Shown piece by piece: positions 36,701 through 47,400 of a stretch of DNA of 64,000 nucleotides. The notes under the pieces are model-generated. The model ran no database searches, was not told the origin of the DNA, and saw nothing but the letters and a program-made list of their open reading frames with translations. A program made the position numbers and the translations under genes. The stretch spans positions 1 to 64,000 of the forward strand of contig NW_027096114.1 of the NCBI RefSeq assembly GCF_040115645.1, given 5' to 3'. How positions within the stretch are numbered: the first letter of the stretch is position 1; each line of letters begins with the position of its first letter. The DNA comes from Euwallacea fornicatus. Lineage: Eukaryota > Arthropoda > Insecta > Coleoptera > Curculionidae.

Positions 36701-37575
36701 TGTTTCTCCTCTGTATTCAAGTGTTCGGTTCGAACTTGGGAGCAAACAAATTTTCTTTTTAATTCTAAATCTACATTAAAATGGTTTATCTCGAATTTGG
36801 CCAGGTCGTCATACGAGTTATCATATTTTTCCACCTCAAATGGTTCCGACAGGTCCAGGGTGATAGGCTCACATGAATTATTAGTAACTGTGGTAAGCGC
36901 TTCACCGTTTCTAGCTGTCGATATCGAATTGGGGATTTCGCAATTATTTAGTTTCTGATATGGTATGACTATACTACCCTCCTTAATACTAGTTCTTATT
37001 CTAATGACTTGCTCAGTACGAGGGCTCACCGTGACATTATTCACCTGATTTTTCGTTTTGTAGAATTTTAGCGGTATTTTGGCATGAGGTGTGGTTAGAA
37101 ATCCATGATTATAATCGATTTTGGCTTGTAAAATTCTTAAGTTATCTATTCCAATTAATCCGTCAAATATATTGTGGAACTTAAAAAGGTAAAATTTCAT
37201 ATGCGTATTTCTTGGTAAATTGAATAGTTTTGAAGCTGGTATATCTCCACTATATCGATGAGCTGACTGCTGAAATATAGTGGATACAATGAATGGATCT
37301 TCTTTAATGTAATTTTTAAAATATTTATTAGCCAAGTCCGGATTAATAAAAGATTTCGTTGAACCGCTATCAATTAAGAATTTCAAATCGTTCTCAGGGA
37401 ATGTCACGTACGATAGCTCGCTCGTGCTAATATTGTTTACGTGAATTATCTCAGGTGTTACGTTTCGTTGTCGGCCGTGTGCGACATGGGAAAATTTACG
37501 TTCACATCCTCTGTTGAAGAATTTGCTGACATTGCATTTATCGCATACTGGTCGCTTTGCGACGGATGTTCCCAT
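33706..37575 (-). CDS. pol: Pol polyprotein of element B (protease, RT, RNase H, integrase)
   Basis: A 1289-codon frame in -1 register to gag. Aspartic protease: LIDSGS with Asp69, and LIGID at 140-144. Reverse transcriptase: SPWSAPIW at 363-370, Asp424, and YLDD at 486-489. RNase H: Asp635, Glu674, Asp701 and Asp744 (TNADALSR). Integrase: zinc ligands His956, His962, Cys992 and Cys995; core Asp1025, Asp1078 and Glu1114 with 35 residues between the last two. The C-terminal tail lacks a recognisable GPY/F module. About 30 codons at the 5' end precede the slip site (37491-37497) and are probably not translated. It would be made as Gag-Pol, processed by its own protease, and carry out reverse transcription and insertion. 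Confidence 0.96.
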   Translation of the reverse strand: MGTSVAKRPVCDKCNVSKFFNRGCERKFSHVAHGRQRNVTPEIIHVNNISTSELSYVTFPENDLKFLIDSGSTKSFINPDLANKYFKNYIKEDPFIVSTIFQQSAHRYSGDIPASKLFNLPRNTHMKFYLFKFHNIFDGLIGIDNLRILQAKIDYNHGFLTTPHAKIPLKFYKTKNQVNNVTVSPRTEQVIRIRTSIKEGSIVIPYQKLNNCEIPNSISTARNGEALTTVTNNSCEPITLDLSEPFEVEKYDNSYDDLAKFEINHFNVDLELKRKFVCSQVRTEHLNTEEKQSILNLCNEFADIFYQEGEPLTFTSKIRHSIKTLDEQPVYAKTYRYPFVHKQEVENQIGKMLEQNIIRPSNSPWSAPIWVVPKKQDASGKQKWRVCVDFRKLNEKTIDDKYPLPNISDLLDKLGKCQYFSTLDLASGFHQIEMEDSDIEKTAFSTEHGHFEYTRMPFGLKNAPATFQRVMDNILRGIQNEKCLVYLDDIIIFSTSLQEHLERLRSVFKRLRESNFKIQLDKSEFLRREVAYLGHVVTPEGVKPNPDKVKAIRRYPIPTTTKQIKGFLGLLGYYRKFINNFAKLTKPLTRCLKKGVKIEHTKEFLDCFETCKEILMNEPILQYPDLSKPFNLTCDASNVALGAVLSQGPIGQDLPVAYASRTLNDSEQNYSTIEKECLCLVWATKYFRPYLFGRKFRIITDHKPLQWLFNLKDPSSKLLRWRIKLEEYEYEIIYKKGKANTNADALSRIELHTKETDNFDSLVKYMEEFNDSFQNRNVKENNRETSDTQPDDLDRLSMAAQPDLDRIEGQMLGPTQEGHEPDDGNTAHSNAEQNPVVGIPIQETAVNYGANQVIISRVFHSPAKTKKVVLFGKKRRFIVQLSKNNFEYDVMKFITEYVDPQKLHCLYFEEPDMYLQFSEVIRQNFKWPSLKFKRCMIKLIDVTEESEIPELIQAYHEGKTNHRGIEETEQRIKGKYYWPNIRNSIQTYINQCEVCQRSKYARNPIKMKMNITPTATKPFEIIHLDTYTLEKAKFLTIIDSFSKYAQAYQLNSLAASEIADNLVLFFSHHGIPTQVIVDNGTEFKNAVITELLQLHKINIHFCSPDHPQSNGMVERLHSTLTEHVRLLDNQGQRETPIARKIKYAILAYNHTIHSTTNFKPIDVISGHISKEDPFNISLDQVLMTNYVAEHKDRTKALYSKLNQSLMEEKEKRTEKLNENRDEPTIFKPDTQAYVARHSRSKLGNTFQNPTKIETVNPNRKTVSTTNQGKVHMDNLKRPFRNRYSFRKDE

Positions 37576-38789
37576 GCGGGTTTCTGATTACTGTGAGGCG
37601 TATAATTTCCAATGTCGTTCTCGGTATTATTAAATTCCTCAGTGGTATGATATAATTCTTCTACAGTAATATTTGGGTTCTGATTATGATTGAACCTATT
37701 AAAATTTCTAAAATTTTGGTTTGACTGGGGCTTGAATGATCTTGAAGTATTTCGTGTAGATATACTCATAGGAACGGGTTTCGGAAGGGGTCTATTTTGA
37801 TTAGGCCTGAAAACATTCGTATTGGGCCCTTGCCCAAAATTTCGGGGATTGTGAGAATATTGCTGACTTTGTGAATTGTTCTGCCTAAAAGGGGATGAAT
37901 GCTGGTTTTGGAAATTATTTGAATTAAAAGGAGATACTTGTTGGCTTTGAAAACTATTAGGTTTGAAAGGGGATGCTGGAAACGACGCAAACGAATTATT
38001 GGCGTTGAAAGAATTATAATGTGGCTTTCGGAATTGTTGATTTTGTGTTCTTTGCATGAATGGTCTTGGAGAATTTTGGGGTCTTGTGTTGGATTGGAAA
38101 TAGCGTATATTATCCTCCTCGTTTACGAATTGCAGAGCCGTTGGGAGATCAGGAGGGCGCATACATCTGATTGTAGTGCCCAGGGGCTCCTTGAGCCCTG
38201 ATAAAAAGGTTTTCAACGCTAATTCGTTGTATAAATTTCGTTTTAAATTTTTCGCGTGCTCTGTTGCTTCGTGCGTATTGACATACGAGCATAAAAGATT
38301 CAATAGGTGAAGGACTCGGTCATAAAATTGATTTGGGCCCTCGGAGTTTTGCTGACGGAGCATGACTAAATCTCTGTTTAGACAGGCCTCGTCTCTCTGG
38401 TCTGCAAAATGTCGACTTAAAATTCGCTTTAATTCGGCCCATGTGGTTACGTTTTGCGTACCCAAAACCAATTTTGCATTTCCGGTCAGCTTCCCGATAA
38501 TACAATTCAACAAGTACACGTTTTGGAAGTGGTTAGGTTGTTGGGGCAGATAAAATGAGTCAATAACCGAATCACAAACTGCCAAATACCTCCCTAAATC
38601 ATTCGGATTACCATCGAATTCTGGAATGCATTTTATATATTCTGCCTTGAATTCGGCCATTTTAACAAGAAAAGTATTATTAGGAGAGTGTGATTTGGGG
38701 TTTTTAGGAATATCGGGGTCGAAGTCAGTTAAAGGTTCCTTAATATTAAGGGTTTCTAATTGATCCAATAATTGATCCACGCTAGACAT
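37458..38789 (-). CDS. gag: Gag structural protein of element B
   Basis: 443 codons from the ATG at 38789; the codon just before it is TTG and not a likely start. The capsid-like region at ~45-230 contains PEFDGNP and an extended helical segment. The tail at ~230-370 is rich in Asn, Gln, Phe and Pro with repeated SPF units, and has no CCHC knuckle. The last 118 bp overlap pol. Start choice: the ATG is 17 nt downstream of the stop of a 10-codon upstream ORF, suiting reinitiation or leaky scanning. Gag should form the particle in the cytoplasm and bind RNA through its basic, low-complexity tail (family knowledge and inference). Confidence 0.93.
   Translation of the reverse strand: MSSVDQLLDQLETLNIKEPLTDFDPDIPKNPKSHSPNNTFLVKMAEFKAEYIKCIPEFDGNPNDLGRYLAVCDSVIDSFYLPQQPNHFQNVYLLNCIIGKLTGNAKLVLGTQNVTTWAELKRILSRHFADQRDEACLNRDLVMLRQQNSEGPNQFYDRVLHLLNLLCSYVNTHEATEHAKNLKRNLYNELALKTFLSGLKEPLGTTIRCMRPPDLPTALQFVNEEDNIRYFQSNTRPQNSPRPFMQRTQNQQFRKPHYNSFNANNSFASFPASPFKPNSFQSQQVSPFNSNNFQNQHSSPFRQNNSQSQQYSHNPRNFGQGPNTNVFRPNQNRPLPKPVPMSISTRNTSRSFKPQSNQNFRNFNRFNHNQNPNITVEELYHTTEEFNNTENDIGNYTPHSNQKPAWEHPSQSDQYAINAMSANSSTEDVNVNFPMSHTADNET
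37491..37497 (-). promoter_or_regulatory. -1 frameshift heptamer, gag-pol (element B)
   Basis: A_AAT_TTT in the gag frame (codons AAT TTT after GTA). A slip to AAA TTT enters pol at KFSHV. The same type of heptamer is known in Drosophila gypsy and 17.6. Confidence 0.82.
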
Positions 38790-39028
38790 CAACTTATCAA
38801 TTGCACTTACAATAATACAGCGGTGCTTCTCAGGAACATTACTGTCAGGTAGACTCTTGGGTCAGCGATGCTTGTCTGGCTCTCAAGAAGTACTGGTGTC
38901 TGCAGGGCTGCTCCAACTTCTTTTTCTTTCTTCTTTTTTTTCTTTCTCCTTGGTTCGGAAGTTCGCGGTTAGTTCGTTGTCGATTGATTCGAAAACAAGC
39001 CCGAAAACTTATCCGTTACGACTGCGCC
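38790..39028 (-). promoter_or_regulatory. 5' leader of element B
   Basis: 239 bp between the LTR and gag. It holds the primer site, a long purine tract on the minus strand (near 38925-38955), the plus-strand motif GCGATGCTTGTCT at 38865-38877 (shared with element C), the leader exon and the donor. There is no other AUG between the primer site and 38839. Confidence 0.8.
38811..38839 (-). CDS. env: Env leader (signal-peptide) mini-exon / upstream ORF of element B
   Basis: The ATG at 38839 is the first AUG after the primer site. It opens nine full codons plus two bases that end at a GTAAGT donor (38810-38805). The encoded residues are short and mostly hydrophobic. Spliced to 33623, the split codon is completed and the frame enters env directly, giving a plausible signal peptide. 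In unspliced RNA the frame instead stops at TAA (38809-38807), which is part of the donor itself, making a 10-codon upstream ORF. The same design occurs in element C. I infer this from sites and phase only; no transcript is available here. Confidence 0.75.
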
Positions 39029-39029
39029 A
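39012..39029 (-). other. Primer-binding site of element B
   Basis: TGGCGCAGTCG starts at the last LTR base, then diverges (TAACGG) from the fuller match seen in element C. It resembles the tRNA-Ser-type site of the 17.6/297/ZAM group. Confidence 0.8.
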
Positions 39030-39225
39030 ATTATATTTTCACAACCACGGGAGACGTTTTTAAAAACAATTTATTTCACAAATCTTACAAAAAATATCTT
39101 AAAGTAACTACTAGGTACTGGCTTCGACCACAATAACGCCGCATACAGCCTCGCTATTCTATTTATAATAAAATAATTCAGAGTCAGCATTTATTCCCTG
39201 TGTCGTGGAATCCCGCATGGTAACT
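39029..39225 (-). repeat. 5' LTR of element B (197 bp)
   Basis: Promoter-bearing copy: TATAAATAG at 39159-39167, and AATAAA (minus strand) at 39070-39075 towards U5. Identical by eye to the 3' LTR and to the element A LTR. Confidence 0.97.
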
Positions 39226-39229
39226 CGCC
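39226..39229. repeat. Target site duplication, right of element B
   Basis: CGCC, matching 31705-31708. Confidence 0.92.
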
Positions 39230-41488
39230 AAATTGTACGATTTGGCCAAAAAGTGCCGCTTCTAGTAGAGCCAAATTGACGATTTGCCGTTTAAGGCCTT
39301 ATTATGCTTATTTTGCCAAAAGGAGACGATTTGAACAAAATTGGTTGTAGCGTTTGCGAGATATCGCCAAATTGTACGATTTGGCCAAAAAGTGCCGCTT
39401 CTATTAGAGCCAAATTGACGATTTGCCGTTTAAGGCCTTATTATGCTTATTTTGCCAAAAGGAGACGATTTGAACAAAATTGCTTGTAGCGTTTGCGAGA
39501 TATCGCCAAATCATAAGATTTGGCCAAAAAGTGCCGCTTCTATTAGAGCCAAATTGACGATTTGATGTTTAAGGCCTTATTATGCTTATTTTGCCAAAAG
39601 GAGACGATTTGAACAAAATTGCTTGTAGCGTTTGCGAGATATCGCCAATTTGTACGATTTGGCCAAAAAGTGCCGCTTCTATTAGAGCCAAATTGACGAT
39701 TTGCCGTTTAAGGCCTTATTATGCTTATTTTGCCAAAAGGAGACGATTTGAACAAAATTGGTTGTAGCGTTTGCGAGATATCGCCAAATCATAAGATTTG
39801 GCCAAAAAGTGCCGCTTCTATTAGAGCCAAATTGACGATTTGCCGTTTAAGGCCTTATTTTGCTTATTTTGCCAAAAGGAGACGATTTGAACAAAATTGC
39901 TTGTAGCGTTTGCGAGATATCGCCAAATCATAAGATTTGGCCAAAAAGTGCCGCTTCTATTAGAGCCAAATTGACGATTTGATGTTTAAGGCCTTATTAT
40001 GCTTATTTTGCCAAAAGGAGACGATTTGAACAAAATTGCTTGTAGCGTTTGCGAGATATCGCCAAATCATAAGATTTGGCCAAAAAGTGCCGTTTCTATT
40101 AGAGCCAAATTGACGATTTGCCGTTTAAGGCCTTATTATGCTTATTTTGCCAAAAGGAGACGATTTGAACAAAATTGCTTGTAGCGTTTGCGAGATATCG
40201 CCAAATCATAAGATTTGGCCAAAAAGTGCCGCTTCTATTAGAGCCAAATTGACGATTTGCCGTTTAAGGCCTTATTATGCTTATTTTGCCAAAAGGAGAC
40301 GATTTGAACAAAATTGCTTGTAGCGTTTGCGAGATATCGCCAAATTGTACGATTTGGCCAAAAAGTGCCGCTTCTATTAGAGCCAAATTGACGATTTGCC
40401 GTTTAAGGCCTTATTATGCTTATTTTGCCAAAAGGAGACGATTTGAACAAAATTGGTTGTAGCGTTTGCGAGATATCGCCAAATCATAAGATTTGGCCAA
40501 AAAGTGCCGCTTCTATTAGAGCCAAATTGACGATTTGCCGTTTAAGGCCTTATTATGCTTATTTTGCCAAAAGGAGACGATTTGAACAAAATTGGTTATA
40601 GCGTTTGCGAGATATCGCCAAATCATAGGATTTGCCCAAAAAGTGCCGCTTCTATTAGAGCCAAATTGACGATTTGCCGTTTAAGGCCTTATTATGCTTA
40701 TTTTGCCAAAAGGAGACGATTTGAACAAAATTGGTTATAGCGTTTGCGAGATATCGCCAAATCATAGGATTTGCCCAAAAAGTGCCGCTTCTATTAGAGC
40801 CAAATTGACGATTTGCCGTTTAAGGCCTTATTATGCTTATTTTGCCAAAAGGAGACGATTTGAACAAAATTGGTTGTAGCGTTTGCGAGATATCGCCAAA
40901 TCATAAGATTTGGCCAAAAAGTGCCGCTTCTATTAGAGCCAAATTGACGATTTGCCGTTTAAGGCCTTATTATGCTTCTTTTGCCCAAAGGAGACGATTT
41001 GAACAAAATTGGTTGTAGCGTTTGCGAGATATCGCCAAATCATAAGATTTGGCCAAAAAGTGCCGCTTCTATTAGAGCCAAATTGACGATTTGATGTTTA
41101 AGGCCTTATTATGCTTATTTTGCCAAAAGGAGACGATTTGAACAAAATTGCTTGTAGCGTTTGCGAGATATCGCCAAATCATAAGATTTGGCCAAAAAGT
41201 GCCGTTTCTATTAGAGCCAAATTGACGATTTGCCGTTTAAGGCCTTATTATGCTTATTTTGCCAAAAGGAGACGATTTGAACAAAATTGCTTGTAGCGTT
41301 TGCGAGATATCGCCAAATCATAAGATTTGGCCAAAAAGTGCCGCTTCTATTAGAGCCAAATTGACGATTTGCCGTTTAAGGCCTTATTATGCTTATTTTG
41401 CCAAAAGGAGACGATTTGAACAAAATTGGTTGTAGCGTTTGCGAGATATCGCCAAATTGTACGATTTGGCCAAAAAGTGCCGCTTCTA

Positions 41489-44400
41489 TTAGAGCCAAAT
41501 TGACGATTTGCCGTTTAAGGCCTTATTATGCTTATTTTGCCAAAAGGAGACGATTTGAACAAAATTGGTTGAAGCGTTGGCGAAATAACGCCAAATCGTG
41601 GTTTTCGGGCAATTTCCGACGAAACTCGCCGATTTCACGGATTTGACTATTTTTAAGCTCAGTATTGTTAAGAATGACGGAAATAGCACGAAATCGTACG
41701 ATTTACACGATTTGGTCAAAAAGTGCCGCTTCTATTAGAGCCAAATTGACGATTTGCCGTTTAAGGCCTTATTATGCTTATTTTGCCAAAAGGAGACGAT
41801 TTGAACAAAATTGGTTGTAGCGTTTGCGAGATATCGCCAAATCATAAGATTTGGCCAAAAAGTGCCGTTTCTATTAGAGCCAAATTGACGATTTGCCGTT
41901 TAAGGCCTTATTATGCTTATTTTGCCAAAAGGAGACGATTTGAACAAAATTGCTTGTAGCGTTTGCGAGATATCGCCAAATCATAAGATTTGGCCAAAAA
42001 GTGCCGCTTCTATTAGAGCCAAATTGACGATTTGCCGTTTAAGGCCTTATTATGCTTATTTTGCCAAAAGGAGACGATTTGAACAAAATTGGTTGTAGCG
42101 TTTGCGAGATATCGCCAAATTGTACGATTTGGCCAAAAAGTGCCGCTTCTATTAGAGCCAAATTGACGATTTGCCGTTTAAGGCCTTATTATGCTTATTT
42201 TGCCAAAAGGAGACGATTTGAACAAAATTGGTTATAGCGTTTGCGAGATATCGCCAAATCATAAGATTTGGCCAAAAAGTGCCGCTACTATTAGAGCCAA
42301 ATTGACGATTTGCCGTTTAAGGCCTTATTATGCTTATTTTGCCAAAAGGAGACGATTTGAACAAAATTGGTTGTAGCGTTTGCGAGATATCGCCAAATTG
42401 TACGATTTGGCCAAAAAGTGCCGCTTCTATTAGAGCCAAATTGACGATTTGCCGTTTAAGGCCTTATTATGCTTATTTTGCCAAAAGGAGACGATTTGAA
42501 CAAAATTGCTTGTAGCGTTTGCGAGATATCGCCAAATCATAAGATTTGGCCAAAAAGTGCCGCTTCTATTAGAGCCAAATTGACGATTTGCCGTTTAAGG
42601 CCTTATTATGCTTATTTTGCCAAAAGGAGACGATTTGAACAAAATTGCTTGTAGCGTTTGCGAGATATCGCCAAATTGTACGATTTGGCCAAAAAGTGCC
42701 GCTTCTAGTAGAGCCAAATTGACGATTTGCCGTTTAAGGCCTTATTATGCTTATTTTGCCAAAAGGAGACGATTTGAACAAAATTGGTTGTAGCGTTTGC
42801 GAGATATCGCCAAATTGTACGATTTGGCCAAAAAGTGCCGCTTCTATTAGAGCCAAATTGACGATTTGCCGTTTAAGGCCTTATTATGCTTATTTTGCCA
42901 AAAGGAGACGATTTGAACAAAATTGCTTGTAGCGTTTGCGAGATATCGCCAAATCATAAGATTTGGCCAAAAAGTGCCGCTTCTATTAGAGCCAAATTGA
43001 CGATTTGCCGTTTAAGGCCTTATTATGCTTATTTTGCCAAAAGGAGACGATTTGAACAAAATTGGTTGAAGCGTTGGCGAAATAACGCCAAATTGTACAA
43101 TTTGGCCAAAAAGTGCCGCTTCTATTAGAGCCAAATTGACGATTTGCCGTTTAAGGCCTTATTATGCTTATTTTGCCAAAAGGAGACGATTTGAACAAAA
43201 TTGCTTGTAGCGTTTGCGAGATATCGCCAAATCATAAGATTTGGCCAAAAAGTGCCGCTTCTATTAGAGCCAAATTGACGATTTGCCGTTTAAGGCCTTA
43301 TTATGCTTATTTTGCCAAAAGGAGACGATTTGAACAAAATTGGTTGTAGCGTTTGCGAGATATCGCCAAATTGTACAATTTGGCCAAAAAGTGCCGCTTC
43401 TATTAGAGCCAAATTGACGATTTGCCGTTTAAGGCCTTATTATGCTTATTTTGCCAAAAGGAGACGATTTGAACAAAATTGGTTGTAGCGTTTGCGAGAT
43501 ATCGCCAAATTGTACAATTTGGCCAAAAAGTGCCGCTTCTATTAGAGCCAAATTGACGATTTGCCGTTTAAGGCCTTATTATGCTTATTTTGCCAAAAGG
43601 AGACGATTTGAACAAAATTGGTTGCAGCGTTTGCGAGATATCGCCAAATTGTACGATTTGGCCAAAAAGTGCCGCTTCTAGTAGAGCCAAATTGACGATT
43701 TGCCGTTTAAGGCCTTATTATGCTTATTTTGCCAAAAGGAGACGATTTGAACAAAATTGGTTGTAGCGTTTGCGAGATATCGCCAAATCGTAAGATTTGG
43801 CCAAAAAGTACCGCTTCTATTAGAGCCAAATTGACGATTTGCCGTTTAAGGCCTTATTATGCTTATTTTGCCAAAAGGAGACGATTTGAACAAAATTGCT
43901 TGTAGCGTTTGCGAGATATCGCCAAATCATAAGATTTGGCCAAAAAGTGCCGCTTCTATTAGAGCCAAATTGACGATTTGCCGTTTAAGGCCTTATTATG
44001 CTTATTTTGCCAAAAGGAGACGATTTGAACAAAATTGGTTGTAGCGTTTGCGAGATATCGCCAAATCATAAGATTTGGCCAAAAAGTGCCGCTTCTATTA
44101 GAGCCAAATTGACGATTTGCCGTTTAAGGCCTTATTATGCTTATTTTGCCAAAAGGAGACGATTTGAACAAAATTGCTTGTAGCGTTTGCGAGATATCGC
44201 CAAATCATAAGATTTGGCCAAAAAGTGCCGCTTCTATTAGAGCCAAATTGACGATTTGCCGTTTAAGGCCTTATTATGCTTATTTTGCCAAAAGGAGACG
44301 ATTTGAACAAAATTGCTTGTAGCGTTTGCGAGATATCGCCAAATCATAAGATTTGGCCAAAAAGTGCCGCTTCTATTAGAGCCAAATTGACGATTTGCCG

Positions 44401-47400
44401 TTTAAGGCCTTATTATGCTTATTTTGCCAAAAGGAGACGATTTGAACAAAATTGGTTGTAGCGTTTGCGAGATATCGCCAAATCATAAGATTTGGCCAAA
44501 AAGTGCCGCTTCTATTAGAGCCAAATTGACGATTTGCCGTTTAAGGCCTTATTATGCTTATTTTGCCAAAAGGAGACGATTTGAACAAAATTGGTTGAAG
44601 CGTTGGCGAAATAACGCCAAATCGTGGTTTTCGGGCAATTTCCGACGAAACTCGCCGATTTCACGGATTTGACTATTTTTAAGCTCAGTATTGTTAAGAA
44701 TGACGGAAATAGCACGAAATCGTACGATTTACACGATTTGGTCAAAAAGTGCCGCTTCTATTAGAGCCAAATTGACGATTTGCCGTTTAAGGCCTTATTA
44801 TGCTTATTTTGCCAAAAGGAGACGATTTGAACAAAATTGGTTGTAGCGTTTGCGAGATATCGCCAAATCATAAGATTTGGCCAAAAAGTGCCGCTTCTAT
44901 TAGAGCCAAATTGACGATTTGCCGTTTAAGGCCTTATTATGCTTGTTTTGCCAAAAGGAGACGATTTGAACAAAATTGGTTGTAGCGTTTGCGAGATAAC
45001 GCCAAATCATAAGATTTGGCCAAAAAGTGCCGCTTCTATTAGAGCCAAATTGACGATTTTCCGTTTAAGGCCTTATTATGCTTATTTTGCCAAAAGGAGA
45101 CGATTTGAACAAAATTGGTTGTAGCGTTTGCGAGATATCGCCAAATTGTACAATTTGGCCAAAAAGTGCCGCTTCTATTAGAGCCAAATTGACGATTTGC
45201 CGTTTAAGGCCTTATTATGCTTATTTTGCCAAAAGGAGACGATTTGAACAAAATTGATTGTAGCGTTTGCGAGATATCGCCAAATCATAAGATTTGGCCA
45301 AAAAGTGCCGCTTCTATTAGAGCCAAATTGACGATTTGCCGTTTAAGGCCTTATTATGCTTATTTTGCCAAAAGGAGACGATTTGAACAAAATTGGTTGT
45401 AGCGTTTGCGAGATATCGCCAAATTGTACGATTTGGCCAAAAAGTGCCGCTTCTAGTAGAGCCAAATTGACGATTTGCCGTTTAAGGCCTTATTATGCTT
45501 ATTTTGCCAAAAGGAGACGATTTGAACAAAATTGGTTGTAGCGTTTGCGAGATATCGCCAAATCTTAAGATTTGGCCAAAAAGTGCCGCTTCTATTAGAG
45601 CCAAATTGACGATTTGCCGTTTAAGGCCTTATTATGCTTATTTTGCCAAAAGGAGACGATTTGAACAAAATTGGTTGAAGCGTTGGCGAAATAACGCCAA
45701 ATCGTGGTTTTCGGGCAATTTCCGACGAAACTCGCCGATTTCACGAATTTGACTATTTTTAAGCTCAGTATTGTTAAGAATGACGGAAATAGCACGAAAT
45801 TGTACGATTTACACGATTTGGTCAAAAAGTGCCGCTTCTATTAGAGCCAAATTGACGATTTGCCGTTTAAGGCCTTATTATGCTTATTTTGCCAAAAGGA
45901 GACGATTTGAACAAAATTGGTTGAAGCGTTGGCGAAATAACGCCAAATCGTGGTTTTCGGGCAATTTCCGACGAAACTCGCCGATTTCACGAATTTGACT
46001 ATTTTTAAGCTCAGTATTGTTAAGAATGACGGAAATAGCACGAAATTGTACGATTTACACGATTTGGTCAAAAAGTGCCGCTTCTATTAGAGCCAAATTG
46101 ACGATTTGCCGTTTAAGGCCTTATTATGCTTATTTTGCCCAAAGGAGACGATTTGAACAAAATTGGTTGTAGCGTTTGCGAGAGTTATATCATAACCCAG
46201 ACACGTTAGTGCTGAGCCAACGTTTCTTCAGTATAAATAGGGACTTTAGCCTTAAGCGGCATTGATATACGTACATACTCTCTCATTCTTTAGACGTTAC
46301 ACATAAGTTCGAGCAGTAGAAGTTTTTGAGAAGTTTTTGAGAAGCTTTTGAGAAGTTTTTGAAGCCTTAGAATTGTTTAGAAGTGTTTTAAAGTGTTCTG
46401 ATAGTTTTGATGTGTTGATTGTTTTCACGGTATTTAACGGTATTTATAAATATTGTTAATATTCGTTTCCTCAAGTAATTTATTGAGTAATAGTATTTTC
46501 TCAATAAATCGGTTTTTAGTAAATAAATGTTTTTTTAAAACGCTCACCGCGAGGTCGCGAAGTTAACTCGAGATATCGCCAAATCATAAGATTTGGCCAA
46601 AAAGTGCCGCTTCTATTAGAGCCAAATTGACGATTTGCCGTTTAAGGCCTTATTATGCTTATTTTGCCAAAAGGAGACGATTTGAACAAAATTGGTTGTA
46701 GCGTTTGCGAGATATCGCCAAATTGTACGATTTGGCCAAAAAGTGCCGCTTCTATTAGAGCCAAATTGACGATTTGCCGTTTAAGGCCTTATTATGCTTA
46801 TTTTGCCCAAAGGAGAGGATTTGAACAAAATTGGTTGTAGCGTTTGCGAGATAACGCCAAATCATAAGATTTGGCCAAAAAGTGCCGCTTCTATTAGAGC
46901 CAAATTGACGATTTGCCGTTTAAGGCCTTATTATGCTTATTTTGCCAAAAGGAGACGATTTGAACAAAATTGGTTGTAGCGTTTGCGAGATATCGCCAAA
47001 TTGTACGATTTGGCCAAAAAGTGCCGCTTCTAATAGAGCCAAATTGACGATTTGCCGTTTAAGGCCTTATTATGCTTATTTTGCCAAAAGGAGACGATTT
47101 GAACAAAATTGATTGTAGCGTTTGCGAGATATCGCCAAATCATAAGATTTGGCCAAAAAGTGCCGCTTCTATTAGAGCCAAATTGACGATTTGCCGTTTA
47201 AGGCCTTATTATGCTTATTTTGCCAAAAGGAGACGATTTGAACAAAATTGATTGTAGCGTTTGCGAGATATCGCCAAATTGTACAATTTGGCCAAAAAGT
47301 GCCGCTTCTAGTAGAGCCAAATTGACGATTTGCCGTTTAAGGCCTTATTATGCTTATTTTGCCAAAAGGAGACGATTTGAACAAAATTGCTTGTAGCGTT

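Larger units (their letters stand above)
33624..38810 (-). other. Predicted intron removed to make env mRNA (element B)
   Basis: The donor is TATT|GTAAGTG (minus strand, G at 38810). The acceptor is TTATCTTTCAG|T (AG at 33625-33624), placed 82 bp after the pol stop with an AT- and pyrimidine-rich lead-in. Joining leaves the leader codons and the env frame in register. It removes gag and pol. Errantivirus env is known to come from a spliced subgenomic RNA; these exact sites are my prediction. Confidence 0.78.
31709..39225 (-). mobile_element. Element B: complete errantivirus-type LTR retrotransposon (7517 bp)
   Basis: Structure from 5' to 3' on the minus strand: LTR 39029-39225, primer site, leader with splice donor, gag, pol, env, polypurine tract and LTR 31709-31905. 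It is flanked by a perfect 4-bp CGCC duplication within satellite DNA. The two LTRs look identical and all three genes are open, so the insertion is recent and potentially competent. It has the Ty3/mdg4 domain order (protease-RT-RNase H-integrase) and a fusion-type env, which places it with insect errantiviruses. The tRNA-Ser-like primer site suggests the 17.6/297/ZAM branch (established for that branch; the placement here is inference). Confidence 0.97.

Noticed and set aside
37458..38789. CCHC zinc knuckle in Gag
   Set aside because: No Cys-Cys-His-Cys spacing is present in either Gag; the Cys pair near the start of the pol frame (CDKC) lies before the frameshift point and is probably untranslated.
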